DNA from: Apostichopus japonicus
Lineage: Eukaryota > Echinodermata > Holothuroidea > Aspidochirotida > Stichopodidae
NCBI RefSeq assembly: GCF_037975245.1
Contig: NC_092583.1
Location: forward strand, 1,700,264 to 1,764,263
DNA: 64,000 nt
Direction of reading: 5' to 3'
The notes under the pieces were generated by a model. It ran no database searches. It worked only from the letters and a program-made list of their open reading frames with translations, and was not told the origin of the DNA. The translations under genes and the position numbers were made by a program. Each line of letters starts with the position of its first letter. The first letter of the stretch is position 1. Below are positions 50,501-64,000 of this stretch, piece by piece.

Positions 50501-51121
50501 CACCTTTCAGTTAAATTGAAAGCTGTCCAATTAATTTCTGCTATGATGTGTTAATTAATGTCACACCCAACTCAAACAGCATACTCTGTTAAAAAGGTTG
50601 GACCAATTTGTTTACCTATAACATTGGGTACGTTTGTAAATCCAACCAACTTTGCGTAAATTGTTGCCACAAATCAAGTGTACCGTATAACTGCAGACAA
50701 TTTCGACCAACTTTCGACCACTTTTTTGGCAACTAACTTACTTAAACTGTCGTAATTTTGTTGTTTTTCATTCTTCTTCTTCTGAGTGCAACGGGGTTTT
50801 TCCTTTATAAAAATTTATACAATTTTTCGTAGCGTGTATTAGTTTGAGCTCATCGTTCTAATTATTAAAGACAAGCAACTCCGTATTATGTAGCCGGTGC
50901 GCTTTAGTTTACTGCTTTTTAGACATGTATGAAAAATGCTTCCTATACGCAATCGCTCCTATACGCAATCGCAGGTTTCCTTTAATCACTGCCTACACGG
51001 TAGCCCCCGCCTTCCATCACACCCCGAGATACCCTCTTCCCGATGTACAAGTTGTGTCCCCTTATGTTGAGGTCATACCGTTGACATCCATGCAAAGTCA
51101 AATTATGCAGCATCGGCCGAG

Positions 51122-51962
51122 TACACTGAAAACTTAAATTGGTCCACCGACTAACATAACGTTAGTCCATCTGGTGCCTCTCCCGACTAACACAGCCTTA
51201 GTCAGTTGATATACCGACTAATTTATTCCTTAGTCAGTTGGATTTCTTAGTCGGTCATCTTAGTCCGTCAGCTTAGTCGATCAACGATAACTTAGTCGGT
51301 AAATGTATATTAGTCAGTTACATTAGTTGGTGACATTAGTCGGTCTTTACCGACTAATTTATACCAGCCACCGACTAGTTTATAGCAGGTTTTACATTAG
51401 TCAGGATGGTGCCTCTCCCGACTAACCTTTCTTAGTCGGTATCGACTGACTAGTTGCACTGACTAGAATCACTGAAAGAATTAAACCCGACTAGTTTCAC
51501 TGACTAGAATCACTGAAAGAAAAGAGAGCAGAAGAAACACAAATAATGTGTACGTTGGCAATATTTATTTCTGATAAAACTTCTGATGTCTACAAAAGCT
51601 GACTTTCGACAGATGGAGAAAAAATCACTGTAAACAATAATTTGAAAATATCATTTTATTCCAACAAAGTTAAGACAAGTTAATGGATCAAACATGAATC
51701 GCAAAAGTATAGTGCTGCACAATAATGCAAAGTTGAATCTTGGGCAAGAGTTCCTCACGACTTTCGTTTTAAAGTGGTACCCCAAATCGACACCAGTTAA
51801 GTCTTCACGAACAAAGAGTGTTTCTCTTAACTACAAATGGCCTTCCACTTGTCTTCAGGAAGCCAAAAATCTGCACCATTATTGACCTGTGAACAGAAAA
51901 TATGATATACGTGTAAGCACAGATACAGATATAGCACATGATAGCTCACATTATCATAAACA
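51122..51962 (+). repeat. 840-bp repeat, copy A (unit 3)
   Basis: Counterpart of 5941-6781. Confidence 0.7.
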
Positions 51963-52005
51963 GGGGCTCTAAGCGGAGCGCCACCATCTTGTCGATGTCT
52001 TGGCG

Positions 52006-52141
52006 TTTTTCTTCTGCTCCCTCCTTTTCTCCCTTTCTACTTTTCTCTCTTTTTTCTTTTTCTTTTCCCTTCCTTCCTCCTCTTTTCCCCCCTTTTTTCC
52101 CCTTTCTTCTCTTTTCTTTTTCTCTCCTCTTTTTCTTACCC
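52006..52141 (+). repeat. Long pyrimidine tract (unit 3 copy)
   Basis: Counterpart of 6825-6960. Confidence 0.75.
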
Positions 52142-52856
52142 GGGGGCGCACGCCCCAACGCCTCTCCCTGGATACGCGCCTGAGAGTGTATGTTCAGCTG
52201 GCATTCACCAGCCAGCCATGTAGATGATAAATGGGGCTAGTAGTCCCAATATTGTGATATGTTGTGGGCGGAGGTCATATATTCGTTTGAGTTCACCAGG
52301 GGTCAAATTGTGGAAACCATTGTTTATCACAATATTTTAACAAGGACAGATGTCATATTTAGTATTTTGATGTATCACATTTAGTACAAGAAGCCAGTTT
52401 TTGAGGTCAATGGTCATTTCAGGACAGCCTGTGTCATTGTGAATTATTGTTTGTCACATCACACTGCTTTTCACTGTATTACTAAGATCAAAATTACATC
52501 TAATGATCACCGTTTTATCTTTGTAACCATAACTTTGAAACAGTTTGAACAATGAAAGGATCTAATTGAAATGGAGTTATATTGTGGGAATTATCGTATA
52601 CACACAGTCTCTATATAAATTACAAAGCCACTATCGTTTATGCCAAAGAATCTACCATATGACGAATAGCAGCAACCAATCAAAGCATTGGCTGCATAGG
52701 ATTTGCTTTCAACAAGAAGATATTCATTGTATGTGTGGCTAAATGTGTGAGACTGCATTGACTCCTTACATAAGTGCTCATTTTGGACACTCAAAGAGTA
52801 AACTTCAGAAATAAGAGATCTGCCAAGCAAGATGATATACCAAATTGGAATTGGTC

Positions 52857-52860
52857 TTAA
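52857..52860. other. Empty TTAA target site (unit 3)
   Basis: Same unoccupied site as in unit 2. Confidence 0.9.
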
Positions 52861-54381
52861 GTCCGAGTGCAGAAAGCTGGACTCGAGTACTATAAACGTG
52901 TGGGTATTACACATTTCTTTGTGGGTATACTGTACGGGTGGGATTTACATTAAATACGTGTTTGTTGCCACATTGTTCAGTTCAGTTCAGTGGTGTTGTT
53001 ATTGTTTGTTGTGTAGGGCAATCAATCTTGTAAACCTTTATACAACAGACACATCCCTACCTGTGATTCATTGATTAACGGTAAACTGTAACCGTAGGTG
53101 CTTTTTTGTTTTTTAAATTATGTGATGCAACTTACCAGGTAGAAACAATTAAACTCAAGAACACTGTGATACAACAAATTTGAACACATTGTTAGTAACA
53201 GATGATGAAGCCACAAATGAAAGTATGAGTTCATGTATAAGAATTCAAAATAATAACAATTTTGGAAGCTAGGAAAGTTTTAAAGAAAATGGTTACACAT
53301 CTCTAAAAGAGTAACGGCGTTCCGTTATAACAATTCCTCATTCATATAAACACTTAATAGACATGCCTTTTTACCTGCAACTTTAAACCAGGGAGTTGAA
53401 AAAAAATAATATTCATCTGTTTGCACAAATCGTAGATATAACCCTCAGTGTCAACGTGTAAATTGTGTAAACAAGAGTACAACGACACAGGATTCGGGAT
53501 TTGAGCAGGTTTCCAATAACATGTTTTCGTACTTTTTGGAATAATATCTTTCTTTCTTTCTTTTAAAATAACCGCAACTTCTCAAAAGAACCGACATTTC
53601 TTCAAATCCTTTGTATAGATGATTGAATTTGTTTCAAAACAAATAAATGATAACAATCAACCGCAAAGTAGAAGGTTAAAAACACTCCCGTTACAAAGAA
53701 GTTTCATGCTGAAAGCAGTCAATGATGCGTTTCCAAATTTCCTGTGATTTGTTTGACTAATAGTCCTTACCATTGTCTGCAAACATTTTTGCATTTATCG
53801 TGCTCAATAAACACAACGTATTTTGTTAAAATAACTTATTTATATAGCGCATTATACCGACGGTCTCAATGCAACTAATTGTAACGTTGCTGTCCCGTGT
53901 AGAGATAGCAAAGTTTGTATAGTATAGGCTCTCATGTGTGTGCACTCTCAAATATCACAACGTGTATGGTTGGCCACAGTGGACAAAATTCAGAAATTAT
54001 GACGACATATCAGGAGGCAGGACTTTTTTATGTCTACATAAAATTGATTTGATGTGGACATAAATTCAAATTAATGCTGGCATATATTAAAATAATGCTG
54101 GCACCGTACCGTACCAGCTGCGTACTGATAATGCAGTTGGCACCTTCCTCTTTCAATCTGTTTCAATCTGTGTGAATATTAATGTACATTTAAAGAGTTG
54201 TGTCTGTATTGCATGTATGGGCTACCACATTATGTCAAAATATTCTTGCTTATGAGTTGCACTTCTCTTTATATAGTAAGTACACCTTGTAAAGGGTTTC
54301 AGTGCAAACACATGAATTTATTTGTAATCTAAGATAATACATATAATATTAATGTCCCCACGCTTCCATAGGCATGAGTTG

Positions 54382-55221
54382 TACACTGAAAACTTAAATT
54401 GGTTCACCGACTAACATAACGTTAGTCCATCTGGTGCCTCTCCTGACTAACACAGCCTTAATCAGTTGCTATACCGACTAATTTATTCCTTAGTCAGTTG
54501 GATTTCTTAGTCGGTCATCTTAGTCCGTCAGCTTAGTCGATCAACAATTTCTTAGTCGGTAAATGTATATTAGTCAGTTACATTAGTTGGTGACATTAGT
54601 CGGTCTTTACCGACTAATTTATACCAGCCACCGACTAGTTTATAGCAGGTTTTACATTAGTCAGGATGGTGCCTCTCCCGACTAACCTTTCTTAGTCGGT
54701 ATCGACTGACTAGTTGCACTGACTAGAATCACTGAAAGAATTAAACCCGACTAGTTTCACTGACTAGCATCACTGAAAGAAAAGAGAGCAGAAGAAGCAC
54801 AAATAATGTGTACGTTGGCAGTATTTATTTCTGATAAAACTTCTGATGTCTACAAAGGCTGACTTTCGACAGATAGAGAAGAAATCACTGTAAACAAAAA
54901 TCTGAAAATCTGATTTTATTCCAACAAAGTTAAGACAAGTTAATGGATCAAACATGAATCGCAAAAGTATAGCACTGCACAATAATGCAAAGTTGAATCT
55001 TGGGCAAGGGTTCCTCATGACTTTCGTTTTAAAGTGGTACCCCAAATCGACACCAGTTAAGTCTTCACGAACAAAGAGTGTTTCTCTTAACTACAAATGG
55101 CCTCCCACTTGTCTTCAGGAAGCCAAAATCTGCACCATTATTGACCTGTGAACAGAAAATATGATATACGTGTAAGCACAGATACAGATATAGCACATGA
55201 TAACTCACGTTATCCTAAACA
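54382..55221 (+). repeat. 840-bp repeat, copy B (unit 3)
   Basis: Counterpart of 10457-11296. Confidence 0.7.
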
Positions 55222-55552
55222 TACATTTACATTAAAATTTTATAACATATTGGGAGGTATACATTTAAATCTAGGTCCCTCAAATTATAAGCCAGGAATA
55301 GCAGCTTTACCAAATAATTATTAGCTTTGCACAGCATAACACCAAGTTATTTTTCAAAGCTTAATAATTATGTTAATCATGTTAATAATGATCCCAATAG
55401 ACCGGGAGCCCAGAGGGTTCGGTTAGCTGGGAAGGTAACCAATTGCCTTGTACATCACAATGTTCACAGTGCATTCCTGTATATGAAACCAGACGACTGG
55501 CAAACCGGCTGTGGTGGGTGTGGCTGGGAGAGCAATTTTAAAGTCACCTGAT

Positions 55553-56136
55553 AGCTAACCTAGATCAGCTTTCATGGTAACCACATCAAAGTAAGTACAA
55601 TGTGTCAGATATGGCCCCAAGAGCAACAAATGGCTATTGCCAGTAATTATTGGTGGTGGGGTACCCCTGCCAGTGATCAATAATTGACCCCTCACGGCTG
55701 ACCTAGGTCAGCTCATGAGGTAACCACTTGAAACCTACTGGAAAATGTTGGTTAGGACTTCAGATACAAGGGATGGGCATTGCCAGTAATTTTTATTGGT
55801 GGGGTACCCCTGCCAGTAGACCCCCAAAATGCCCATCCCCTCATTGACCTAGGTCAGCTCATAAGGTAACCAGTTGAAACCTACTGGAAAATGATAGGTA
55901 TTACTTCAAATGTAAGTGATGGGCATTTCCAGTAATTTATATTGGTGGGGTACCCCTGCCAGTAGACCCCCAAAATGCCCATCCCCTCATTGACCTAGGT
56001 CAGCTCATGAGGTAACCAGTTGAAACCTACTGGAAAATGATAGGTATTACTTCAAATGTAAGTGATGGGCATTTCCAGTAATTTATATTGGTGGGGTACC
56101 CCTGCCAGTAGACCCCCAAAATGCCCATCCCCTCAT
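55553..56136 (+). repeat. 146-bp hairpin array (unit 3)
   Basis: Counterpart of 11628-12211 with the same copy number. Confidence 0.9.
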
Positions 56137-57269
56137 TGACTTAGCTGTGTTTGTTCTTTATGCTGGATAGACTATAACCTGAATGATGTTTACCTGCTTT
56201 TGTTGATATATTGTCTATAAAGGCTTGTTTTGTGTATACTAAGCACATTAGTCGGTTTGCCCCAAGATGTAACAGATAACTCACTTATGACAGTGTGAAA
56301 ACTCCGTTGACTATATCTATGTGCCGCACAGCTTTCATCTTATTCCAATGTTCAAAGATAACGACTAGGTGTATGTTTATTTGTACGTGGGTGAGTGTGC
56401 GTATGTGTGTAGTTGCGTGGCTTTAAATGGAATTTTAAGGAATTAAATCATGGTTTACAAGCAGATTAAGCGACACATAAAAATCTTGAGGTCTCTATTT
56501 GTTTGTTCTGTATACTTCTACGTCGTTATCTAAGCCTAGAAAACATTAATTAACAGGAGAAATTCATATAGGCTGTTATTACATTACAAATTATTAATGA
56601 AGCACTGGAACTGAAAGATAATGCATTGTTAGGTAAATTCAAAATACCAATTGTGTGAACCTTTAAAGGACAAATGAACAACTAGATTATAAAAGAAGAA
56701 GAATAAAAAAAATGTTGACAGTGCTGCATGGAGTAAAGAGGGGGCGGGGCCACCTGGTCATCTGCTATGTGCCCTTACAGCTGGACCCAAACGTAGTTCG
56801 ACATTAAAAGCCTTAAGCCTTAAAAGTCTTAAAAGTTAAGTAATATATGATATTTACCGGTCGTACTACGAATATATATGAGTCGCATCGCGATTTGAAT
56901 GTACCTAAGATGATTTTCATATTTATGTGATATATTAATAGCTCTAACGGTAATTGGTATATATGTGTCGTTTACCTTATTTATTTTGTACAAAATAGAT
57001 CATACTGACTCTACACATAGTAAAGGTTTTTTTTTATCTATTCCTTTGATTATGGTTTATCAAGTAAAATTAATAAATCAATATTCCATAACAGAGATAT
57101 ACATATAAACATGTATGCGTGTGTGTGTGTGTTTTGTATGTCGCACATACCAAATTTGGTAAAGATCGTCGGTGAGGAAGCTTGACAGAATTGCTGTAAA
57201 CTATTTGAAATATTCAAATATAATCGGTTCTATATATTTCGAAATGTTTCCTTCTAGTATCTTGCTAAC

Positions 57270-57418
57270 ATGGTTCCGCAGACGAAGACAATATGTTTAC
57301 AGTCCAAACGGATAATCGTTGTTATCTCTTTGTCCCTGTATGTAATCGTTGCGATCTTAGGGCTACTACACCAAGTCAACTTACCTCGCTTGAAGCCACT
57401 TTTCAAATCGAATGTAAG
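57270..57418 (+). CDS. gal3st-like: Galactose-3-O-sulfotransferase-like, exon 1, copy 3
   Basis: Same exon as in copies 1 and 2, with no visible difference; the GTAAGT donor is kept. Confidence 0.75.
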
Positions 57419-57535
57419 GTAAGTTAATGGTTTTGCCTCGATTTCAAGTTTTCGGTCTGTGAAAAGTCAGCTTCTGGTAAAACTTTTAGCTTTACTACTA
57501 TAAAGGCCCCCCCTCCCCCTCTCAATCAATAAGTC

Positions 57536-58894
57536 TTAAAGCAGCATTTTGCGTTGGGTCGCTTTTTTCCACTTTTTTAACATGTGCATCGATTTTTTTA
57601 CATGTATCAATCATAAAACAGCAATCTAAGATACCATCCAAGTTTCACCCTGCCAAGAGCGTTAATTAGCGAGTAATTAACGATTTATGTCGATAAATGA
57701 GAAGAGTGTCCTCGACAAATTTCACAGTTAAAATTAATTGCATACAATTCCGCCAAACCCACTAGTTTGAATTCAACCAATCAGAGATGCAGGTTTAGTT
57801 ATGAGCCGTTGCTAAATATAGATTCAAGACTTCGCGTTGGTTGTACCAGGGAGTTGTTATGCAACTCCCTGGTACAACTGCCATATAGACTGTACACAAA
57901 TCAAGCGTGGTGTTATATTACGTATCTGTCAATGACGTTCGTAGTGTTTAAATATTCATATTATGGGCGAGGTTTATTGGGTTCCCAACGGAAAATATCT
58001 TGGAGAACAACAAAGTTGAAAGTTGCAAATTTTTCGACTTTCATGCCACCATTTGAAGTAAAATATAAATAGATTAGCTAGTTATGTATGTCATTATGGC
58101 AAAGTATAGAATCAGTGAGGTTGAGAAAAATCATAGAAAAGGACGCAAAATGCTGCTTTAAAGCAGCATTTTGCAGCGACATGAAAGTCGAAAAATTTGC
58201 AACTTTCAACTTTGTTGTTCTCCAAGATATTTTCCGTTGGGAACCCAATAAACCTCGCCCATAATATGAATATTTAAACACTACGAACGTCATTGACAGA
58301 TAAGTAATATAACACCACGCTTGATTTGTGTACAGTCTATATGGCAGTTGTACCAGGCAGTTGCATAACAACTCCCTGGTTGTACCAACGCAAAGTCTTG
58401 AATCTATTTTTAGCAACGGCTCATAACTAAACCTGCATCTCTGATTGGTTGAATTCAAACTAGTGGGTTTGGGAACTGAATGCGATTAATTTTGTATGTG
58501 GAATACTCGCCAATTAACGTTTTTGGCACGGAAAAACTTGGCTAATATCTTAATTTGCTGTTTTGTGATTTGATGTAAAAAGTATGTAAAAAACTCGATG
58601 GACATGTCAAAAAAGTAGAAAACGGCGACCAAACGCAAAATGCTCATGAATAAACATACTGTTCACTGATTGGTGGAATTCAAACTAGTGGATTTGGAGA
58701 TATGAAAACTTTGTCGAGGACACTTTTACTCGTTATCGACATAAATCGTTAATTACTCGCTAATTAACGCTCTTGGCAGGGTGAAACTTGGATGGTATCT
58801 TAGTTTGCTGTTTTATGATTGATACATCTAAAACAAATCGATGCACATGTTAAAAAGGTGGAAAAAGGCGACCCAACGCAAAATGCTGCTTTAA
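57536..58894. mobile_element. Back-to-back TTAA-flanked MITE cluster in intron (copy 3)
   Basis: Same structure as 13610-14968, in the same intron position. Confidence 0.75.
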
Positions 58895-59054
58895 AGTTGC
58901 AAGAATTATTGATGACTTCTTCGACACATTCGGACATGATATTATCCTTATGTTTGGAATTAAGGGTGAGAATACTATACCGCCCTAACCACAAGTCATG
59001 TTCAAAGTTTGTCCCCGTTTCAGGGAAAGCTCAAACATGCCCGCATGTCATACA

Positions 59055-59085
59055 ATGGAGCTATAAACTCTTTATTGCTCCATGG
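59055..59085. mobile_element. 31-bp micro-insertion, ATGGAGC arms (copy 3)
   Basis: Counterpart of 15128-15158 with the same TCATACA flanks. Confidence 0.55.
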
Positions 59086-59296
59086 TCATACAGGCATACC
59101 GTATCTTCAGCGGGTGCCAGTTAACATTGGTCAATATGCTCACGTTTCTGAAGGAAATCTTTGCAGATTTACTCAACAACTCAAAACGACCTCTTAAATT
59201 CCCGATTGCCCGTAAATGAACACATGTGAAGACATGCTTTTAGAAAATCATTACTCGAGATAGGAATACACTAGAGAGCTTCCCATAGCTTTATTT

Positions 59297-59437
59297 TGCA
59301 CATAAGACAGCCTGCATCAATAAACAACCTTTTTCCGAGGGGGTCACATGGACTTTTTTTTTGTCTTCAAAGGTTTGAACCAGGGACCTCAGGTACTGCA
59401 GACGTGTACTCTCCCGTTCTGCCACCTCACCGCTCCA
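59297..59437 (-). repeat. tRNA-derived SINE or tRNA pseudogene in intron (copy 3)
   Basis: Counterpart of 15370-15510 with the same A and B boxes. Confidence 0.55.
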
Positions 59438-59989
59438 ATCTGACAATAAAGGAATTTACCCCTGTTCGACCTCGCAAGAGGTCCTACGGGGGAGATTATA
59501 GATACATAGACTTGTCATGTCATTTAATGGACCTGACAGAGAATACCCAAATCTGAGGACACTGATTGGTCAATTTTTGTGTGCCACAGTGTTGAGGCAC
59601 AGAAGCTATGCCTTATGTGTGCTAGTTTTTATAATTCTTTTTTTCATTTTAAAGACTTTTAGGTTCTCCCTAATAATGAAGAAAAAAGAATTAATTGCTG
59701 TCTCATCTCAAATTTATCAGGGATTCCATGAAGGAATTCTCTATGCATCTATCCTCTGCTTGTTTTTTTTTTAGGAAAAGAGATGCATACTATAACATAT
59801 AAGAATAGCCGCTTGTCTCTCTTCTTTATTCAACTCATATCCACAGGTAATTTATATTGCCAACATTAAGATATGAGTAGAACAAAAGGTTTGTCATATC
59901 AGTATTGCAAAAATATGGGACAAAATCATGGAAAAATTGCTGTAAATGTACCATCATGTTTCATAGTGTGACCCATATATGTTCTACTG

Positions 59990-60672
59990 TGGTAAAATCA
60001 TGGTACAATTATGGTAAATTTACCATAGTATAATTGCACCGTATAGTTTTACCCTATTTTTACTGTGGTTAATCATGGCACAATTGTAGGAATTTCACCT
60101 ATGTAGTTTATGTACCATATTAACTTACCCTACTTTTACTACAGAAATATCATGGTAAAACTATGGTAAATTTACCATAGTAAATGTACCACACTTTTAC
60201 CCTACTTTTACCGCGGTAATATAATGGTAAAACTGCGGTAAATTTACCGTAGTAAATGTACTACACTTTTACCCTACTTTTACCGCGGTAATACCATGGT
60301 AAAATTGTGGTAAGTTTACCGTAGTAAATGTACCACACTTTTACCGCGGTAGTACCATGGTAAAACTGTGGTAAATTTACCGCGGTAAATGTACCGCACT
60401 TTTACCCTACTTATACCGTGGTAATATCATGGTAAAACTGCGGTAAATTTACCGCGGTAAATGTACCGCACTTTTACCCTACTTTTACCGCGGTAATATA
60501 ATGGTAAAACTGCGGTAAATTTACCGCACTTTTACCATACTTTTACCGCGGTAATACCATGGTAAAAATGCGGTAACTTGTTGTACCGCGGTTGATTTTA
60601 CCACAATTTTACCACACATTTACCCTATTTACCACACATTTACCATAGTTTACCGCGGTAAAATTAGGGTAC
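59990..60672 (+). repeat. Intronic TTTACC/GGTAAA palindrome array (copy 3)
   Basis: Counterpart of 16063-16745. One AAATTTACC is changed to AAGTTTACC near 60313. Confidence 0.85.
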
Positions 60673-61437
60673 ATTTTTTGCTGGGATAGTTGCACACTGT
60701 ATGTACTATGTATTGTGTATGTAGCGCAATTTGGTATATATAGACTTACCGTTACGCGTGGCTACCAATGTATTACAGAATACATTTGTTTGTTTGGAGG
60801 GGGGAAAATCAGTCATATTCCTCACATTCAAACATCAAATTATATTTTACTAATGAAATAACATGTCTTGAACTCATCAAACTATCAAAAGTCCAGCAAA
60901 TTTCATCAAAATAATTTCAAATCCATGGGCAAAAAAGTACATTGTTTGTATCATAACCTCATTTACATATTTGCATATCTAATTAGCTTAATTATAAAAA
61001 AATTATAAAAATTAAAACCTCATTTCAATACCTATCTGTCAATACTTGGGTCCCTATTGACAAAATGAACAGATTTTAAATAATTACAATGTGTAAATAT
61101 TTCCCCCCAGGGGGACAATTATATGATCACAACATGGGAAAGAGGAGATAGGCCTAATTATCTTAGTAAGAAACACTTTTACCACTCAAAATCTTTGATT
61201 GGATGGAGCGGACGTTAGACCAATCTCCAATGGTTTTCAAATGGCCGCCCAATCCTTTGTTTTGACAATTATTGGAAACCCCTTCTAATGTCGAAAGGAG
61301 ATGATGAGAGGGGGTGGGGAGGGGGCTGGAACAAAAAAAAAGGTTTTTTCGTTCACTAGACTTCTTGAAAAATTAGTTTCAACGAATTAATGTGATGAAA
61401 TAAATGTTGTCACCGTTTTTTCGATTTCCATTTGAAG

Positions 61438-62506
61438 GTTAACTGCAGGACTTTACCGAAGCTTTGCGCCTCTCGCTGAGTTAGAGTGGGGAGATATGAG
61501 TAATAATAATAATAATAACACATTGGTTTCCACACATGAGCCAGAATGTTCACCAAAACAGAAGATAGTGTTTATAAAGACACACAAAACAGCGAGTACA
61601 ACAACTGCTTCCATCTTTGAGCGATACGGTTATTATCGCAATTTGACGTTCGTTACGGGAAAAAGCCACGTTCTATCCTTTCCTGGCAAATTTAATCGCA
61701 AAGATGTGTTATCGTTCCCTAAGATGAAGAAGAAGACGTTTGACATTTTAGCGAATCACGCCAGATATGATCGTAAGGAGATGAGTCTATTGATACCGAA
61801 TGCAGTCTACGTCACCATCCTACGAAAGCCCGAAGACCAATTGGAATCGGCTTTCGGATATTTCGAAATGTACAAAACGATTAATAAACTAGAGGGAGAA
61901 ACACATTTGGAGGCTTATATGAAAGACCCGAAGAAATATTGGAAAAAGTTTAAAATGTGGCAACTGAGTAGAAATGGACAATTATTCGATTTAGGTTTCG
62001 AGCATGAGTTCGATGAGGATGACGTCAAATTAGAGGGCGCAATTCAAGACTTGGACGAGGAATTGGACCTTGTTTTGATCAGAGAATATTACGACGAGTC
62101 TCTCATTCTATTAAGAAAATTATTGTGTTGGGATTATGAAGATATTTTATACATATCAGCTGGGGTCAGAAGTTCAAGTCATCGATTTCAGAAAAGTGAC
62201 GAATTAATAGCGAAGATTAAAAAATGGAACCATGGAGATGTTTTACTATATGATCACTTCAATCGGACATTTTGGAAGAAAGTAGATGCTTACGGTAAAG
62301 ATTTTCAGAGAGACTTGAAATTTTTTAGACAATTAAACCAGGAAGCTTTTGATCAATGTATCGATTCTTATAGACTTGACAGAGAAGATAGGAGAGAAGA
62401 TAAATTTGTACTTAAGAATAATACAGAAAGGTGCACCAGGATTCTAAGAGCCGACATCGGATACACGAAACTTATTCGAACTTATATGAAAAAGAAATAT
62501 GGATGA
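61438..62506 (+). CDS. gal3st-like: Galactose-3-O-sulfotransferase-like, exon 2, copy 3
   Basis: Encodes the same protein as copies 1 and 2, with an intact PAPS-binding loop, 3'-phosphate site and C-terminal blocks. The intron (57419-61437) is one base longer than in the other copies, from an extra G near 59024. Single-base differences between copies are seen in the intron but not in the predicted protein. The internal ATG is at 61496. Confidence 0.88.
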
Positions 62507-62898
62507 TTGCCCAAGAAATTACAATAGGTTCATTGAACTTATAATATTATTGTTGTTGTTGTTATTTTATAATCATTATTATTATTATGATTATTATTAT
62601 TCGGATGAATTGTCACTTATAGGCCTACGTATAACGTATGGTCTGTGATAACGTATAATCAATAGAAGACCAACACTGTTTTTTAAAGCGATCGTTGATA
62701 AGTGCTATTTTTTCTTCTTCTTTTATTTGCTGTAATTGTAGACCTTTGGACTTTCAGATTATATATATCGAAGGAAACCGTCGTGAGTAATTCTTGCCTA
62801 TTTCAACCGTTCCACCTTAGAATGTTAGACTCGCGTATTAGTTACTGAATAGCTATGTTAGGATAGACAAGCCAATACATACATACATCCATAGGCCT

Positions 62899-63462
62899 AC
62901 ATACATACATACATACATACATACATACATACATACATACATACATACATACATACATACACACATACATACATACATACATACATACATACATACATAC
63001 ATACATACATACATACATACATACATACATACATACATACATACATACATACATACATACATACATACATACATACATACATACATACATACATACATAC
63101 ATACATACATACATACATACATACATACATACATACATACATACATACATACATACATACATACATACATACATACATACATACATACATACATACATAC
63201 ATACATACATACATACATACATACATACATACATACATACATACATACATACATACATACATACATACATACATACATACATACATACATACATACATAC
63301 ATACATACATACATACATACATACATACATACATACATACATACATACATACATACATACATACATACATACATACATACATACATACATACATACATAC
63401 ATACATACATACATACATACATACATACATACATACATACATACATACATACATACATACAT
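62899..63462 (+). repeat. CATA microsatellite, about 564 bp (unit 3)
   Basis: Counterpart of 18985-19916, nearly uninterrupted, with no CATG block and only one CACA variant near 62960. Confidence 0.97.
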
Positions 63463-64000
63463 GGTTATTATAGCTCATTGATATCGCCTTACGTCATTTG
63501 CCCTGCTATCAGGGTTGTGCCATTTACGAAAGGAAAGAAGGTTTTAATACTCTCGTTTCCTTTTCGTCGGAGCGTGGGTGGGGCAAGGGGGCTGTGAGTT
63601 GGACTGGAGGTTGTAAAAGAGGAGAAGGGGGGAATGGACCTCCTCTCGTGGGATTTACGCGGGTCAAATTCTTCAGAATTTTCCAGATATTTATCAGCAA
63701 AGTTTGAATCTCAGGTTTTCAGGGTGCCTGAGAAAATGTTTTAGAATGTTTCGTCTAGCCTTTTTCCTAGATCCCACGTACCTCTTCATCGATAGCATAC
63801 GTCTTAAAACTGTCATAGTTAATTCTCACGTTGAAGACGTTATCAATCTGTTTGTTTGTTTGTTTGTTTTTAAAGGGTGTCTTTAGGCAGAAAATTCATT
63901 TTGATATGTTTGTAGACCACTAGCCAATCACTGCTTCGAGTCCAGATTGTGTGTTTCTAGACCACTTTTAGTGTTTGAGAAATTACCCTTTAAAATAGCT

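Larger units (their letters stand above)
44245..64000 (+). repeat. Tandem duplication unit 3 (cut by window end)
   Basis: Third copy, running off the window at a point that matches about 20450 in unit 1. It differs from the others by a diverged stretch at about 45680-47380, which holds a probable solo LTR and two small palindromic insertions. After 47380 it returns to near identity with units 1 and 2. Confidence 0.95.

Overview
The window is eukaryotic, AT-rich, mostly non-coding DNA. It has an intron, microsatellites, tandem arrays and transposon fragments, and no bacterial-style operons. The one clear gene is an animal-type galactose-3-O-sulfotransferase. With the repeat style (CR1/L2-like LINE fragment, tRNA-derived SINE, TTAA-flanked MITEs) this suggests a marine invertebrate deuterostome, plausibly an echinoderm such as a sea cucumber. 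That assignment is inference; no species marker was read.

The window is a head-to-tail triplication of one block of about 21-23 kb. Unit 1 is about 1-22945, unit 2 about 22946-44244, and unit 3 about 44245-64000, where the window cuts it. The units look about 98-99% identical by eye. They differ mainly by one TTAA-bounded insertion (unit 1 only), one probable solo LTR plus two tiny palindromic insertions (unit 3 only), microsatellite lengths, and a diverged stretch in unit 3 (about 45680-47380).

Each unit has the same order. A 45-bp tandem array and a 38-bp tandem array come first. Then a roughly 840-bp repeat dense in GACTA/TAGTC motifs, a pyrimidine tract, and a second copy of the 840-bp repeat. 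A 146-bp hairpin-forming tandem array follows, then the gene. The gene has a short first exon that encodes a type II membrane anchor, and a 4-kb intron carrying a MITE cluster, a SINE-like piece and a TTTACC/GGTAAA palindrome array. Its second exon carries the sulfotransferase domain. A long CATA microsatellite, a broken LINE end and a GTGTTCAC array close the unit. The three genes encode the same predicted 405-residue protein, so the locus looks like a very recent gene-family expansion, unless the assembly is wrong.

The most unusual signal is a set of 23-35-bp palindromic insertions. They consist of almost nothing but two inverted arms (CCAGGGAGTT...AACTCCCTGG) and are flanked by 5-bp direct duplications. 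A second micro-insertion with ATGGAGC arms is flanked by a 7-bp duplication.
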